Assembly (NCBI GenBank): GCA_045602005.1
Contig: JAZSAS010000007.1
Coordinates: 1-14,006 of the forward strand
Reading direction: 5' to 3'
Length of the DNA: 14,006 nucleotides
From: UMGS755 sp045602005
Lineage (GTDB): Bacteria; Bacillota; Clostridia; UBA1381; UBA9506
A program made the position numbers and the translations under genes. The notes under the pieces are model-generated. The model saw only the letters and a program-made list of their open reading frames with translations, was not told the DNA's origin and searched no databases. This document shows, piece by piece, positions 1 through 6,461 of this stretch. Position 1 is the stretch's first letter; every line of letters starts with the position of its first letter.

Positions 1-80
1 TGGAAATGAATAACGATTGCTTTCGCAATCTACACCTCACCACCGCCTGCGGCGGAGCCTCTCCTCAAGGAGAAGCCTTT
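1..80 (-). repeat. GC-rich hairpin repeat, copy 1, with adjoining hairpin
   Basis: A perfect 6-bp hairpin GATTGC-tttc-GCAATC lies at 15-30. It is followed at about 35-79 by a GC-rich block that, read on the minus strand, has the same plan as the blocks at 13613-13662 and 13875-13921: a pyrimidine-rich CTTCTCCTT arm, a GAGGAGAGG arm, a second small hairpin (CCGCC-gca-GGCGG), then a purine-rich GTGAGGTG end. I assign it to one dispersed repeat family from this shared plan and the shared CCTCC/GGAGG theme. Its left boundary may lie outside the window. It ends 30 bp before the small ORF at 110. Confidence 0.6.
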
Positions 81-109
81 AGAAAATTTGTGAAAAGGAG
101 TGAACTTAT

Positions 110-259
110 ATGGGTAAAGGAATTTTAGCAGCCTTTATCACGTTGGTTGTTGGATTGTTGACAATGAGTGTGTTTACAGGGGCGGAAGAAGTTGGTGTTG
201 TTGCTTCTATTTCTGTTATGGGAGCATTTATCATTTGCTTTAATGAGCAAAAGAAGTAA
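110..259 (+). CDS. Small hypothetical membrane protein (49 aa)
   Basis: An ORF of 49 codons starts at ATG 110, with an AAGGAG ribosome binding site at 95-100 spaced nine bases from the start. The protein begins MGKGILAAF. It has two hydrophobic stretches, roughly residues 4-22 and 28-44, separated by a short acidic turn (TGAEE), and it ends in the polar tail NEQKK. That is the pattern of a two-helix membrane hairpin with both ends on the same side. I do not recognise a family. There is no clear promoter of its own and no obvious terminator before the gap promoter. The good ribosome binding site and uniform hydrophobicity support a real gene, but at this length it could be chance. Confidence 0.5.
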   Translation: MGKGILAAFITLVVGLLTMSVFTGAEEVGVVASISVMGAFIICFNEQKK

Positions 260-398
260 TATTATATTTTGTCCCTAACTTGACAACATCATAATGGACG
301 AAATGCAGATTGAGGCACAATAAAATGGTTTCAATTGCTGCTGAAAATGAATATTTTAAGTTTCTTTTAGATTTTTTTTAAAAAAATGCAAATAACAC

Positions 399-427
399 TT
401 GCATATTTTGTTTTAATATTGTAAAAT
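399..427 (+). promoter_or_regulatory. Sigma-A promoter of gap
   Basis: The -35 box TTGCAT (399-404) and the -10 box TAAAAT (422-427) are separated by exactly 17 bp. An A/T-rich tract lies upstream at 369-387, resembling an UP element. Transcription would start near 434, giving a leader of about 40 nt. An in-frame ATG at 426 lies inside the -10 box, so it cannot be the translation start. Confidence 0.75.
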
Positions 428-473
428 GTATAGTGATAAATTATTAACAATATTTTTAGGAGGTTTTTCTACT

Positions 474-1487
474 ATGGCAGTAAAAGTAGGTATCAATGGT
501 TTTGGCCGTATCGGTCGTCTGGCTTTCAGACAGATGTTTGGTGCAGAGGGTTATGAAGTTGTTGCAATCAACGACTTAACCAGCCCCAAAATGCTGGCTC
601 ATCTTTTGAAATACGATTCCGCTCAGGGTAAATATGCTCTGGCTGACACCGTTTCCGCTGGTGAAGATTCCATCACTGTAGACGGCAAGACCATCAAAAT
701 TTATGCAGAAAAAGACGCTGTAAACATCCCCTGGGGTGCTCTGGATGTAGACGTTGTGCTGGAATGCACAGGTTTCTATACATCTAAGGAAAAGGCTTCT
801 GCTCATCTGACAGCAGGTGCTAAGAAGGTTGTTATCTCCGCACCCGCTGGTAACGATCTGCCCACCGTTGTTTACAATGTTAACCACAACATTCTGACTA
901 AGGATGACAAGGTTATTTCCGCTGCATCCTGCACAACCAACTGTCTGGCTCCCATGGCTAAGGCTCTGAATGATTACATGCCCGTTGAGAGCGGTATCAT
1001 GTCTACCATTCACGCTTACACCGGCGACCAGATGATTCTCGATGGTCCTCAGAGAAAGGGCGACCTGAGAAGATCCAGAGCAGGTGCTGTTAACATCGTT
1101 CCCAACTCCACCGGTGCTGCTAAGGCAATCGGTCTGGTTATTCCCGAACTGAACGGCAAGCTCATCGGTTCCGCTCAGCGTGTTCCTACCCCCACCGGCT
1201 CCACCACAATTTTGGTTGCAGTTGTTAAGGGTCAGGCTACTGTTGAGGGTATCAACGCTGCAATGAAGGCTGCTGCAAATGAGTCTTTTGCTTACAATGA
1301 GGATGAAATCGTTTCTTCCGACATCATCGGCAGCAAGTTCGGTTCCATCTTTGATGCAACTCAGACCATGGTAACCAACATGGATAACGGTTATTCTCAG
1401 GTTCAGGTTGTTTCCTGGTATGACAATGAGAATTCCTACACCAGCCAGATGGTTAGAACCATTAAATATTTTGCTGAATTAGGCTAA
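474..1487 (+). CDS. gap: Glyceraldehyde-3-phosphate dehydrogenase, type I
   Basis: This is the glycolytic enzyme that oxidises glyceraldehyde 3-phosphate with NAD and phosphate to 1,3-bisphosphoglycerate in the cytoplasm, producing NADH. The 337-residue product has the usual length. It opens with the Rossmann motif VGINGFGRIGR (residues 5-15). D34 after the second strand fits NAD rather than NADP preference. The catalytic site ASCTTNC places the nucleophile at C153, and H180 is the partner base. The C-terminal SWYDNENSYTSQM signature is intact. The start at 474 is set by AGGAGG at 458-463, ten bases upstream; the ORF runs open to 426, but that position is in the promoter. It is monocistronic, with its own promoter and a hairpin terminator directly after the stop, as expected for a highly expressed housekeeping gene. 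Confidence 0.97.
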   Translation: MAVKVGINGFGRIGRLAFRQMFGAEGYEVVAINDLTSPKMLAHLLKYDSAQGKYALADTVSAGEDSITVDGKTIKIYAEKDAVNIPWGALDVDVVLECTGFYTSKEKASAHLTAGAKKVVISAPAGNDLPTVVYNVNHNILTKDDKVISAASCTTNCLAPMAKALNDYMPVESGIMSTIHAYTGDQMILDGPQRKGDLRRSRAGAVNIVPNSTGAAKAIGLVIPELNGKLIGSAQRVPTPTGSTTILVAVVKGQATVEGINAAMKAAANESFAYNEDEIVSSDIIGSKFGSIFDATQTMVTNMDNGYSQVQVVSWYDNENSYTSQMVRTIKYFAELG

Positions 1488-1494
1488 GCCATTT

Positions 1495-1531
1495 AAAAAA
1501 AGCAGCTGCACAATCGTGCAGCTGCTTTTTT
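1495..1531. terminator. Bidirectional intrinsic terminator between gap and mscL
   Basis: A perfect 11-bp stem AGCAGCTGCAC / GTGCAGCTGCT (1501-1511 with 1516-1526) has a four-base AATC loop. A run of A precedes it (1495-1501) and a run of T follows (1526-1531). The symmetric A and T flanks let it work in both directions, ending gap from the left and the convergent dus-mscL unit from the right. Confidence 0.93.
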
Positions 1532-1540
1532 ATGTAATTT

Positions 1541-1972
1541 TTATTCGGCGTTCTTTTTCAATAAATCACGAATTTCAGTGAGTAATTCTTCCTGTGTGGG
1601 AGCCTTTGGTTCTTCCGGCTCGGGGGTAGCTTTCGGTTCGGGTTTGATGCGGTTTTTAGCTTTGGTCATCATGCGAATAACCATGAAGATGGAAAAAGAA
1701 ATAATTAAAAAGTCAATGATGTTTTGCAGAAAATTTCCATATAAAATAGCGGCTTCAGCTTTTTTAACCACGCCATTTTCCATAACTGCGGGACTGAGAA
1801 CCCATTTTAAGGTTTTAAAGTCCATGCCTGCGGTTAAAAAACCGAAGAACGGCATGATGATGTCATTGACTAATGAGGTCACGATTTTGCCGAATGCACC
1901 GCCGACGATAACACCGATGGCCATGTCAATGACATTACCTTTCATGGCAAATTCCTTAAATTCTTTTAGCAT
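1541..1972 (-). CDS. mscL: Large-conductance mechanosensitive channel MscL
   Basis: MscL forms a homopentameric pore in the cytoplasmic membrane that opens under high tension and releases solutes on hypo-osmotic shock. The 143-residue product has the typical length. The N-terminal amphipathic helix MLKEFKEFAMKGNVIDMAIG runs straight into the pore-lining first membrane helix (about residues 15-43, with the conserved VIVGGAFGKIVTSLVND and the IIMPF exit). A short extracellular loop follows (50-75), then a second membrane helix (about 78-104), a proline- and glutamate-rich linker, and a C-terminal amphipathic helix (127-140) that should form the cytoplasmic bundle. The ATG at 1972 is chosen because AAAGGAG lies eight bases upstream on the minus strand; the longer ORF would extend into dus. 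It starts 13 bases after the dus stop, so the two are probably co-transcribed. Confidence 0.95.
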   Translation of the reverse strand: MLKEFKEFAMKGNVIDMAIGVIVGGAFGKIVTSLVNDIIMPFFGFLTAGMDFKTLKWVLSPAVMENGVVKKAEAAILYGNFLQNIIDFLIISFSIFMVIRMMTKAKNRIKPEPKATPEPEEPKAPTQEELLTEIRDLLKKNAE

Positions 1973-1985
1973 TTGTATTTCTCCT

Positions 1986-2924
1986 TTAATTAAAAATCTC
2001 GCAAACGATATTTTGCATTTCTGCAAGCGTCGCTGCGGAAAAAGCTTTGTTTTTAGCGGTAGCAGAATGGGGAATGCCTTTTAAATACCAGGCAATGTGC
2101 TTTCTCGACTCTAAAATTCCCAGATGCTCCCCTTTATATTGCACCAATAACGCCAAATGACGAAGAATGGTTTCTCTTTTTTCTGTGGTGGTAACAGGGG
2201 TATAACGGCCGGTGGCGAGATATTCTTTGATTTGCCGAAATAGAAAGGGATTTCCTTCTGCGCCTCTGCCAATCATCACGCTGTCGCAACCGGTTTGTGT
2301 TTGCATGGCAGTTACATCCTCCGGTGTGATAATGTCACCGTTCCCAATGACAGGAATGGAAACAGCCTGTTTCACGGCGGCGATATCTGCCCACTCGGCT
2401 TTTCCTGCATAGAACTGTTGCCGGGTGCGGGCGTGTAATGTTACAGCAGCTGCACCTTCTGCCTCTGCAAGCTGTGCCAGTGTAACGCAGTTTTTTGTGG
2501 TTTCATCCCATCCTGAACGAAATTTTATGCTAACGGGAACGGAAGCCTCCCGTGTAACCGCACGCAAAACCTTTGCTGCCAACGCTGTGTCACGACCTAA
2601 GGCGGCTCCGTCACCATTTTGTACTATTTTTGGCGTGGGACAACCCATGTTTAGGTCAATGGCTTTTGCCCCTTGATTTTGAACATATACTGCAGCCCGT
2701 GCCATCACCTCCGGCTCGTTGCCAAAGAGCTGCACAATCAACGGGGATTCTTTTTCGTGAGTTTCTAACAGGGTCTTTGTTTTTTTGTCCCGATATTCAA
2801 TGCCACGGCTGCTGATCATTTCTGAAACAGTCAGGTCTGCGCCGAATTCCTTACAGATAAGACGAAAGGGTAAATCGGTCACTCCGGCCATGGGTGCAAG
2901 AATGATTTTGTTGCAATAGTCCAA
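1986..2924 (-). CDS. dusB: tRNA-dihydrouridine synthase (DusB-like)
   Basis: This FMN enzyme reduces specific uridines of tRNA to dihydrouridine using NAD(P)H. The 312-residue product has the family length. It begins with APMAGVTD (residues 10-17, FMN binding). The catalytic motif NMGCPTPK places the proton-donating cysteine at C95. HARTR (164-168), the phosphate-binding NGD (195-197) and the GRGAEGNPFLF loop (219-229) follow, with the usual helical tRNA-binding domain at the C-terminus. No suitable ATG lies upstream within the family-like region. I place the start at TTG 2924, preceded by AGGAG with eight bases of spacing; an ORF extension to 3086 reads only through the duplicated repeat. 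It leads a two-gene unit with mscL. A repeat-borne extended -10 box (TGGTATAAT, minus strand, about 2973-2981) is the best promoter candidate. The family is certain; the DusB subgroup and the start are less so. Confidence 0.92.
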   Translation of the reverse strand: MDYCNKIILAPMAGVTDLPFRLICKEFGADLTVSEMISSRGIEYRDKKTKTLLETHEKESPLIVQLFGNEPEVMARAAVYVQNQGAKAIDLNMGCPTPKIVQNGDGAALGRDTALAAKVLRAVTREASVPVSIKFRSGWDETTKNCVTLAQLAEAEGAAAVTLHARTRQQFYAGKAEWADIAAVKQAVSIPVIGNGDIITPEDVTAMQTQTGCDSVMIGRGAEGNPFLFRQIKEYLATGRYTPVTTTEKRETILRHLALLVQYKGEHLGILESRKHIAWYLKGIPHSATAKNKAFSAATLAEMQNIVCEIFN

Positions 2925-2960
2925 AATTGTGGCTCCTGTTCTTTTGAAATTGGTTGTTTT

Positions 2961-3226
2961 ATGTGTTTGTTTATTATACCACAAATTCGCAGAATTTTGG
3001 TATAATTGTGCATGTGCGTTTTTCGAGGCAACGCCGAGAAAATGTTCGCACGCACAATCAATTCCTGCGGAGCATATAATAAACACATTTTATGTGTTTA
3101 TTATACCACAAATTCGCAGAATTTTGGTATAATTTTGCATGTGCGTTTTTCGAGGCAACGCCGAGAAAATGTTCCCGTGCACAATAAATTCCTGCGGAGC
3201 ATATAATAAACACAGTTTATTATACC
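2961..3226. repeat. Tandem duplicated palindromic repeat, two units plus a partial third
   Basis: Two near-identical units of about 127 and 119 bp lie head to tail (about 2971-3097 and 3098-3216), and the first few bases of a third appear at 3217-3226. Each unit starts with an interrupted palindrome, TTATACCAcAAATTC-gca-GAATTTTGGTATAA (2974-3005 and 3101-3132), which carries TGGTATAAT on both strands. A GTGCG...CGCAC stem around CGAGGCAACGCCGAG follows, and each unit ends with CCTGCGGAGCATATAATAAACACA. At the junction is a 14-bp perfect inverted repeat, TATAATAAACACAT / ATGTGTTTATTATA (3075-3088 with 3092-3105), around three T. The copies differ at a few positions, including GTTCGCACGC versus GTTCCCGTGC. 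No protein-coding potential is credible here. This block occupies most of the stretch between dus and pncB. Confidence 0.9.
2973..2981 (-). promoter_or_regulatory. Candidate extended -10 promoter for dus, carried by the repeat
   Basis: On the minus strand TGGTATAAT reads toward dus at 2981-2973, about 50 bases before the TTG start. There is no good -35 box at 17 bp, so it would depend on the extended TGG. The same minus-strand box recurs in the second unit (3108-3100), and the partial third unit gives ATGGTATAAT (about 3228-3219). Confidence 0.4.
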
Positions 3227-3276
3227 ATAAATTGAAGCATAAGGAAAGTTTTTTATAAATTTTTCCTGTTTATTGG

Positions 3277-3305
3277 TTGAATAAATCTTTCGTTTGTCGT
3301 ATAAT
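3277..3305 (+). promoter_or_regulatory. Sigma-A promoter of the pncB operon
   Basis: TTGAAT (3277-3282) and a perfect TATAAT (3300-3305) are separated by 17 bp. Transcription should start near 3312, giving a leader of about 24 nt to the ATG at 3336. An upstream in-frame ATG at 3294 lies inside this promoter and is excluded as a start. Confidence 0.85.
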
Positions 3306-3335
3306 AAAAGAAATAAATCTAAGGGGATTGATATT

Positions 3336-4802
3336 ATGCAAGATAAGCATAACCTGACCATGCTGGTGGATTTTTATGAATTCACAATGGCAAATGGTTA
3401 TTTTGTAGAGGGTTTTAAAGATCAAATTGCATATTTTGACATGTTCTTCCGTAAAGTGCCGGATGACGGTGGTTTTGCTATTATGGCCGGTTTGGAACAG
3501 TTGATTGAATACATCAAGAATTTACAGTTTGATGATGGAGATATTGCTTATTTAAGGAGCAAAGGCATTTTTGATGAGGGCTTTTTGGAATATCTCCGGA
3601 ATTTTGAATTTTCTTGTGATGTCTGGAGTATGCCTGAGGGCACGCCGATTTTCCCCATGGAACCCATTGTAACGGTTCGCGGACCTATCATTGAGGCTCA
3701 ATTCATTGAAACCATGCTGCTGCTCACCATTAACCATCAATCTCTCATTGCTACCAAGGCTAATCGAATTGTTCGTGCTGCCGGTGGACGTAGTGTTATG
3801 GAATTTGGCTCCCGCCGTGCACAAGGATATGATGGAGCGATTTTTGGCGCCAGAGCGGCCTATATCGCCGGTTGCAGCGGTACGGCCTGTGCTATTTCTG
3901 ACAGGAGCTATGGCATTCCGGCGTTGGGCACCATGGCTCACAGCTGGGTACAGCTTTTTGATACGGAATATGAGGCATTTCGGGCTTATGCCGAAACTTA
4001 TCCGGAAAACTGTATTCTGTTAGTAGATACTTATAATGTTCTTCAATCAGGCATTCCCAATGCCATTCGTGTTTTTAATGAAGTGATTATTCCCAAGGGT
4101 TTTCGCCCACGGGGCATACGCATTGACAGCGGCGATATTACTTACCTGTCAAAAAAAGCACGAAAAATGCTGGATGATGCAGGATTTGCTGACTGCACCA
4201 TCACGGCTTCTAATTCACTGGATGAATATATTATTCGTGACACGTTGATGCAAGGTGCACAAATTGATATGTATGGTGTGGGCGAACGGTTGATTACCTC
4301 TCGCTCTGAACCAGTATTCGGCGGTGTTTATAAGCTGGCTGCTATTGAGCGCAACGGTGAGATTATTCCTAAAATTAAAATTAGTGAAAACATTGCAAAA
4401 ATTACAAACCCTGGTTTTAAACAGGTGCATCGCCTGTATTCAAACGAAACAGGGGAGGCGATTGCCGATGTTATGACCCTGTTCGGCGAAAGCATTGATG
4501 ACCAGCAAGCCTATGAAATCTTTGACCCTGAACACACCTGGAAACGGAAAAAAGTAACCGGTTTTACGGCGAAACCCCTTTTGGTTCAGGTTTTTGACCA
4601 TGGCAAGTGTGTGTATAACAGTCCCGATGTTCATCAAATTAAGGCATACTGTGCCGACCAAATCAACAAGCTGTGGGATGAGGTTAAGCGTTTTGAAAAT
4701 CCACACCGCTACTATGTAGATTTATCACCGGAGTTGTGGCGGATGAAAGAAGAGCTTTTAGAAAAATATTCAAGTGTTAAAGAGCAAAATGTGACAGAGT
4801 AA
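3336..4802 (+). CDS. pncB: Nicotinate phosphoribosyltransferase
   Basis: This enzyme converts nicotinate and PRPP, with ATP, to nicotinate mononucleotide, the entry step of NAD salvage. The 488-residue product fits the longer bacterial form. Visible signatures are LTMLVDFYEFTMANGYF near the N-terminus (7-23), the substrate-site motif EFGSRRAQG (156-164), ALGTMAHSW (196-204) whose H202 corresponds to the phosphorylated histidine, the RIDSGD motif (262-267) and the phosphate-binding GVGERLITS (314-322). The start at ATG 3336 has AAGGGG at 3321-3326 and lies downstream of the promoter. It heads a three-gene unit, with the short-chain dehydrogenase beginning 33 bp after its stop. I see no operator or riboswitch in the short leader. 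Confidence 0.95.
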   Translation: MQDKHNLTMLVDFYEFTMANGYFVEGFKDQIAYFDMFFRKVPDDGGFAIMAGLEQLIEYIKNLQFDDGDIAYLRSKGIFDEGFLEYLRNFEFSCDVWSMPEGTPIFPMEPIVTVRGPIIEAQFIETMLLLTINHQSLIATKANRIVRAAGGRSVMEFGSRRAQGYDGAIFGARAAYIAGCSGTACAISDRSYGIPALGTMAHSWVQLFDTEYEAFRAYAETYPENCILLVDTYNVLQSGIPNAIRVFNEVIIPKGFRPRGIRIDSGDITYLSKKARKMLDDAGFADCTITASNSLDEYIIRDTLMQGAQIDMYGVGERLITSRSEPVFGGVYKLAAIERNGEIIPKIKISENIAKITNPGFKQVHRLYSNETGEAIADVMTLFGESIDDQQAYEIFDPEHTWKRKKVTGFTAKPLLVQVFDHGKCVYNSPDVHQIKAYCADQINKLWDEVKRFENPHRYYVDLSPELWRMKEELLEKYSSVKEQNVTE

Positions 4803-4835
4803 CACACTTTTAAACAGTATGATAGGGGTGAGTGA

Positions 4836-5612
4836 ATGCGGGCATTGATTACAGGAGCCAGCTCCGGAATCGGGCGGGATATGGCCCGGGTGCTGGCGGA
4901 ACGGGGTTATGAACTGGTGTTGACAGCTCGTCGCCATGACAGGCTGGAGGAACTGGCAAAAGAGTTGCCATGCAAGACAGAATTTTTGCTTTTTGACCTT
5001 TCTAAAACCAGCGATTGCTATGCTCTGTATGAACAGGCAGGAGAGATTGATGTTTTCATTAACAATGCCGGCTTCGGCATTTTTGGTGAGTTTTTAGAAA
5101 CTGACTTGGAAAGTGAGCTCAACATGCTCCACGTTAATGCACGGGCTATGCATATTTTGATGAAACTGTTTCTGGCGGATTTTGTTAAGCGGGATAGCGG
5201 TTTTATTCTCAATGTGGCTTCTGCTGCGGCGTTTATGCCGGGTGGACCCCTTCTGGACGGATATTATGCTTCGAAAGCTTATATTTTGAACCTGAGCCGC
5301 TCCGTTAGCAAAGAGCTGAAAAAGCGGAGAAGTCGGGTAGTGGTATCGGCTCTGTGTCCCGGTCCTGTGCAAACAGAGTTTGAAATGGTTGCAGGGGTAG
5401 ATTTTGCATCAGTTGGCAAACGGAGCGAAGATGTGGCACGATATGCCATTCGCAAGCTGCTAGGGGGCAAACGTGTTATTGTGCCGGGCATTCTCGTGAA
5501 AATTGGCCGTTTTATTACAAGACTGTTGCCCGATGGTGCGTTGCTGTCTGCTGCTTATGTGATTCAGGCGCCCAGAAGGCGCAAAATGGAGGAGAGAGAA
5601 TCTCATGAGTAA
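4836..5612 (+). CDS. Short-chain dehydrogenase/reductase (SDR family)
   Basis: This is a classical SDR of 258 residues. The cofactor motif TGASSGIG spans residues 6-13, and A31-R33 after the second strand (TARRHDR) suggests NADP(H). The structural NNAG is at 76-79, N101 is the helix-4 asparagine, S129 (NVASAAAF) the catalytic serine, and the active site Y143-x3-K147 is intact (YYASK). PGPVQTEF follows. The C-terminus (about 215-245) is hydrophobic (VPGILVKIGRFITRLLP), as in SDRs resembling YqjQ/DltE that may associate with membranes. The substrate cannot be told from sequence. The ribosome binding site AGGGGTGAG precedes ATG 4836. Its stop overlaps the next start by eight bases (ATGAGTAA), so translation of the HD protein is probably coupled to it. 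Confidence 0.9.
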   Translation: MRALITGASSGIGRDMARVLAERGYELVLTARRHDRLEELAKELPCKTEFLLFDLSKTSDCYALYEQAGEIDVFINNAGFGIFGEFLETDLESELNMLHVNARAMHILMKLFLADFVKRDSGFILNVASAAAFMPGGPLLDGYYASKAYILNLSRSVSKELKKRRSRVVVSALCPGPVQTEFEMVAGVDFASVGKRSEDVARYAIRKLLGGKRVIVPGILVKIGRFITRLLPDGALLSAAYVIQAPRRRKMEERESHE

Positions 5613-6195
5613 AAAAGAAGAATTTATTGAAATTTACCAACAGAATATTCACAGAGAGGGTGCAGATAAACTGCTGGAATTTTTACTGTCTTCTGCCAGT
5701 GATTTTTTTACGGCACCGGCCAGCACTCGCTTTCACGGCTCTTATGCTGGTGGATTGGTGGAACACAGCCTGAATGTGTATTATTGTTTGAAAGATTATC
5801 TTGCCCGTCCCCGTGTGAAGGAAGTTTATGGCCTGCATCCCAGCGAAGAAACCGTTGCCATTGTCTCTCTGCTTCATGATTTATGTAAAATTAACTGTTA
5901 CCATGAAGGCAGTCGAAACGTGAAAGGGCCGGATGGAAAGTGGAAGACTGTGCCGGTTTACGAATATGCAGATGAGTTGCCCTATGGTCATGGTGAAAAG
6001 TCAGTTTATATCATCACAGGATTTATGCGCCTGACACGGGAAGAGGCTTTTGCTATTCGGTATCATATGGGTTTTTCGGAGGACGAAAGCAAACGAAATG
6101 TTGGAAAAAGCTTCGAACTTTATCCCCTTGGCTTTGCTGTACATACTGCAGACATGGAAGCGACATATTTCCTGGAGGGAAAAGAACAGAATTAA
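5605..6195 (+). CDS. HD-domain metal-dependent phosphohydrolase family protein
   Basis: A 196-residue protein with the HD-domain signature. The histidine in AGGLVEHSLNV (H54) is followed by the paired LLHDLCK (H91-D92, K95), then GHGEKS (H129), RYHMG (H154) and HTADMEA (H180, D183), the usual metal-ligand order. The AGGLVEHSL...LLHDLCK arrangement resembles the HD part of YhaM-type 3'-5' exoribonucleases, but there is no N-terminal OB-fold here. I therefore call only the fold: a soluble hydrolase acting on a phosphoester or nucleotide, substrate unknown. GGAGGAG lies just upstream, and the start overlaps the SDR stop by eight bases. It is the last gene of the pncB unit, with a hairpin ten bases after its stop. 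Confidence 0.88.
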   Translation: MSKKEEFIEIYQQNIHREGADKLLEFLLSSASDFFTAPASTRFHGSYAGGLVEHSLNVYYCLKDYLARPRVKEVYGLHPSEETVAIVSLLHDLCKINCYHEGSRNVKGPDGKWKTVPVYEYADELPYGHGEKSVYIITGFMRLTREEAFAIRYHMGFSEDESKRNVGKSFELYPLGFAVHTADMEATYFLEGKEQN

Positions 6196-6204
6196 TAATA
6201 TTAC

Positions 6205-6244
6205 CAAAAGCGGCAAATTTACAATGCAGAATTTGCCGCTTTTG
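6205..6244 (+). terminator. Hairpin terminator of the pncB-SDR-HD unit
   Basis: A perfect 15-bp stem CAAAAGCGGCAAATT / AATTTGCCGCTTTTG (6205-6219 with 6230-6244) closes a ten-base loop directly after the HD gene. The T run is only four long before G, so release may be weaker than at the other terminators here. Confidence 0.75.
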
Positions 6245-6269
6245 CAACGATATTTGAACATGGGTCGGC

Positions 6270-6298
6270 TTGACAGCAGCGGGAAAGCATGATATAAT
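6270..6298 (+). promoter_or_regulatory. Consensus sigma-A promoter of tRNA-Gly
   Basis: A perfect TTGACA (6270-6275), a 17-bp spacer and a perfect TATAAT (6293-6298) with an extended TGA just upstream. The start of transcription near 6305 leaves only a few bases before the mature tRNA end, typical of a strong stable-RNA promoter. Confidence 0.93.
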
Positions 6299-6309
6299 AA
6301 ATCAAAGTT

Positions 6310-6384
6310 GCGGGAATGGCTCAATGGTAGAGCGTCACCTTCCCAAGGTGAACGTTGCGAGTTCGAATCTCGTTTCCCGCTCCA
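6310..6384 (+). tRNA. tRNA-Gly (anticodon CCC)
   Basis: The cloverleaf is complete. The acceptor stem is GCGGGAA with TTCCCGC (6310-6316, 6374-6380). The D arm is GCTC-AATGGTA-GAGC. The anticodon stem is TCACC/GGTGA (6335-6339, 6347-6351) around loop TTCCCAA with anticodon CCC at 6342-6344. The T arm is GCGAG-TTCGAAT-CTCGT. The discriminator is T and the 3' CCA is encoded (6382-6384). It reads GGG codons. The gene stands alone between its own promoter and terminator. Confidence 0.97.
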
Positions 6385-6386
6385 TT

Positions 6387-6424
6387 GAAAAAGGACAGTT
6401 TCCGTAAGAAAACTGTCCTTTTTC
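6387..6424 (+). terminator. Intrinsic terminator of tRNA-Gly
   Basis: A perfect 15-bp stem GAAAAAGGACAGTTT / AAACTGTCCTTTTTC (6387-6401 with 6410-6424), with an eight-base loop and a five-T tail in the 3' arm, begins three bases after the tRNA CCA. Confidence 0.92.
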
Positions 6425-6461
6425 AGCGATATAAATTACTGTCAAGATTTTTAAGATGTTC

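Noticed and set aside
280..285. TTGACA as a -35 box upstream of gap
   Set aside because: No -10-like sequence lies 16-18 bases downstream.
426..473. Upstream start for gap adding 16 residues
   Set aside because: The ATG lies in the -10 box of the promoter, and the consensus ribosome binding site serves the ATG at 474.
3294..3335. Upstream start for pncB adding 14 residues
   Set aside because: It lies within the promoter spacer, upstream of TATAAT at 3300-3305, so it would not be transcribed.
2929..3361. Several 66-86 residue ORFs on both strands in the dus-pncB gap
   Set aside because: They are shadows of the tandem repeat. The same peptide segments appear twice because the DNA is duplicated.
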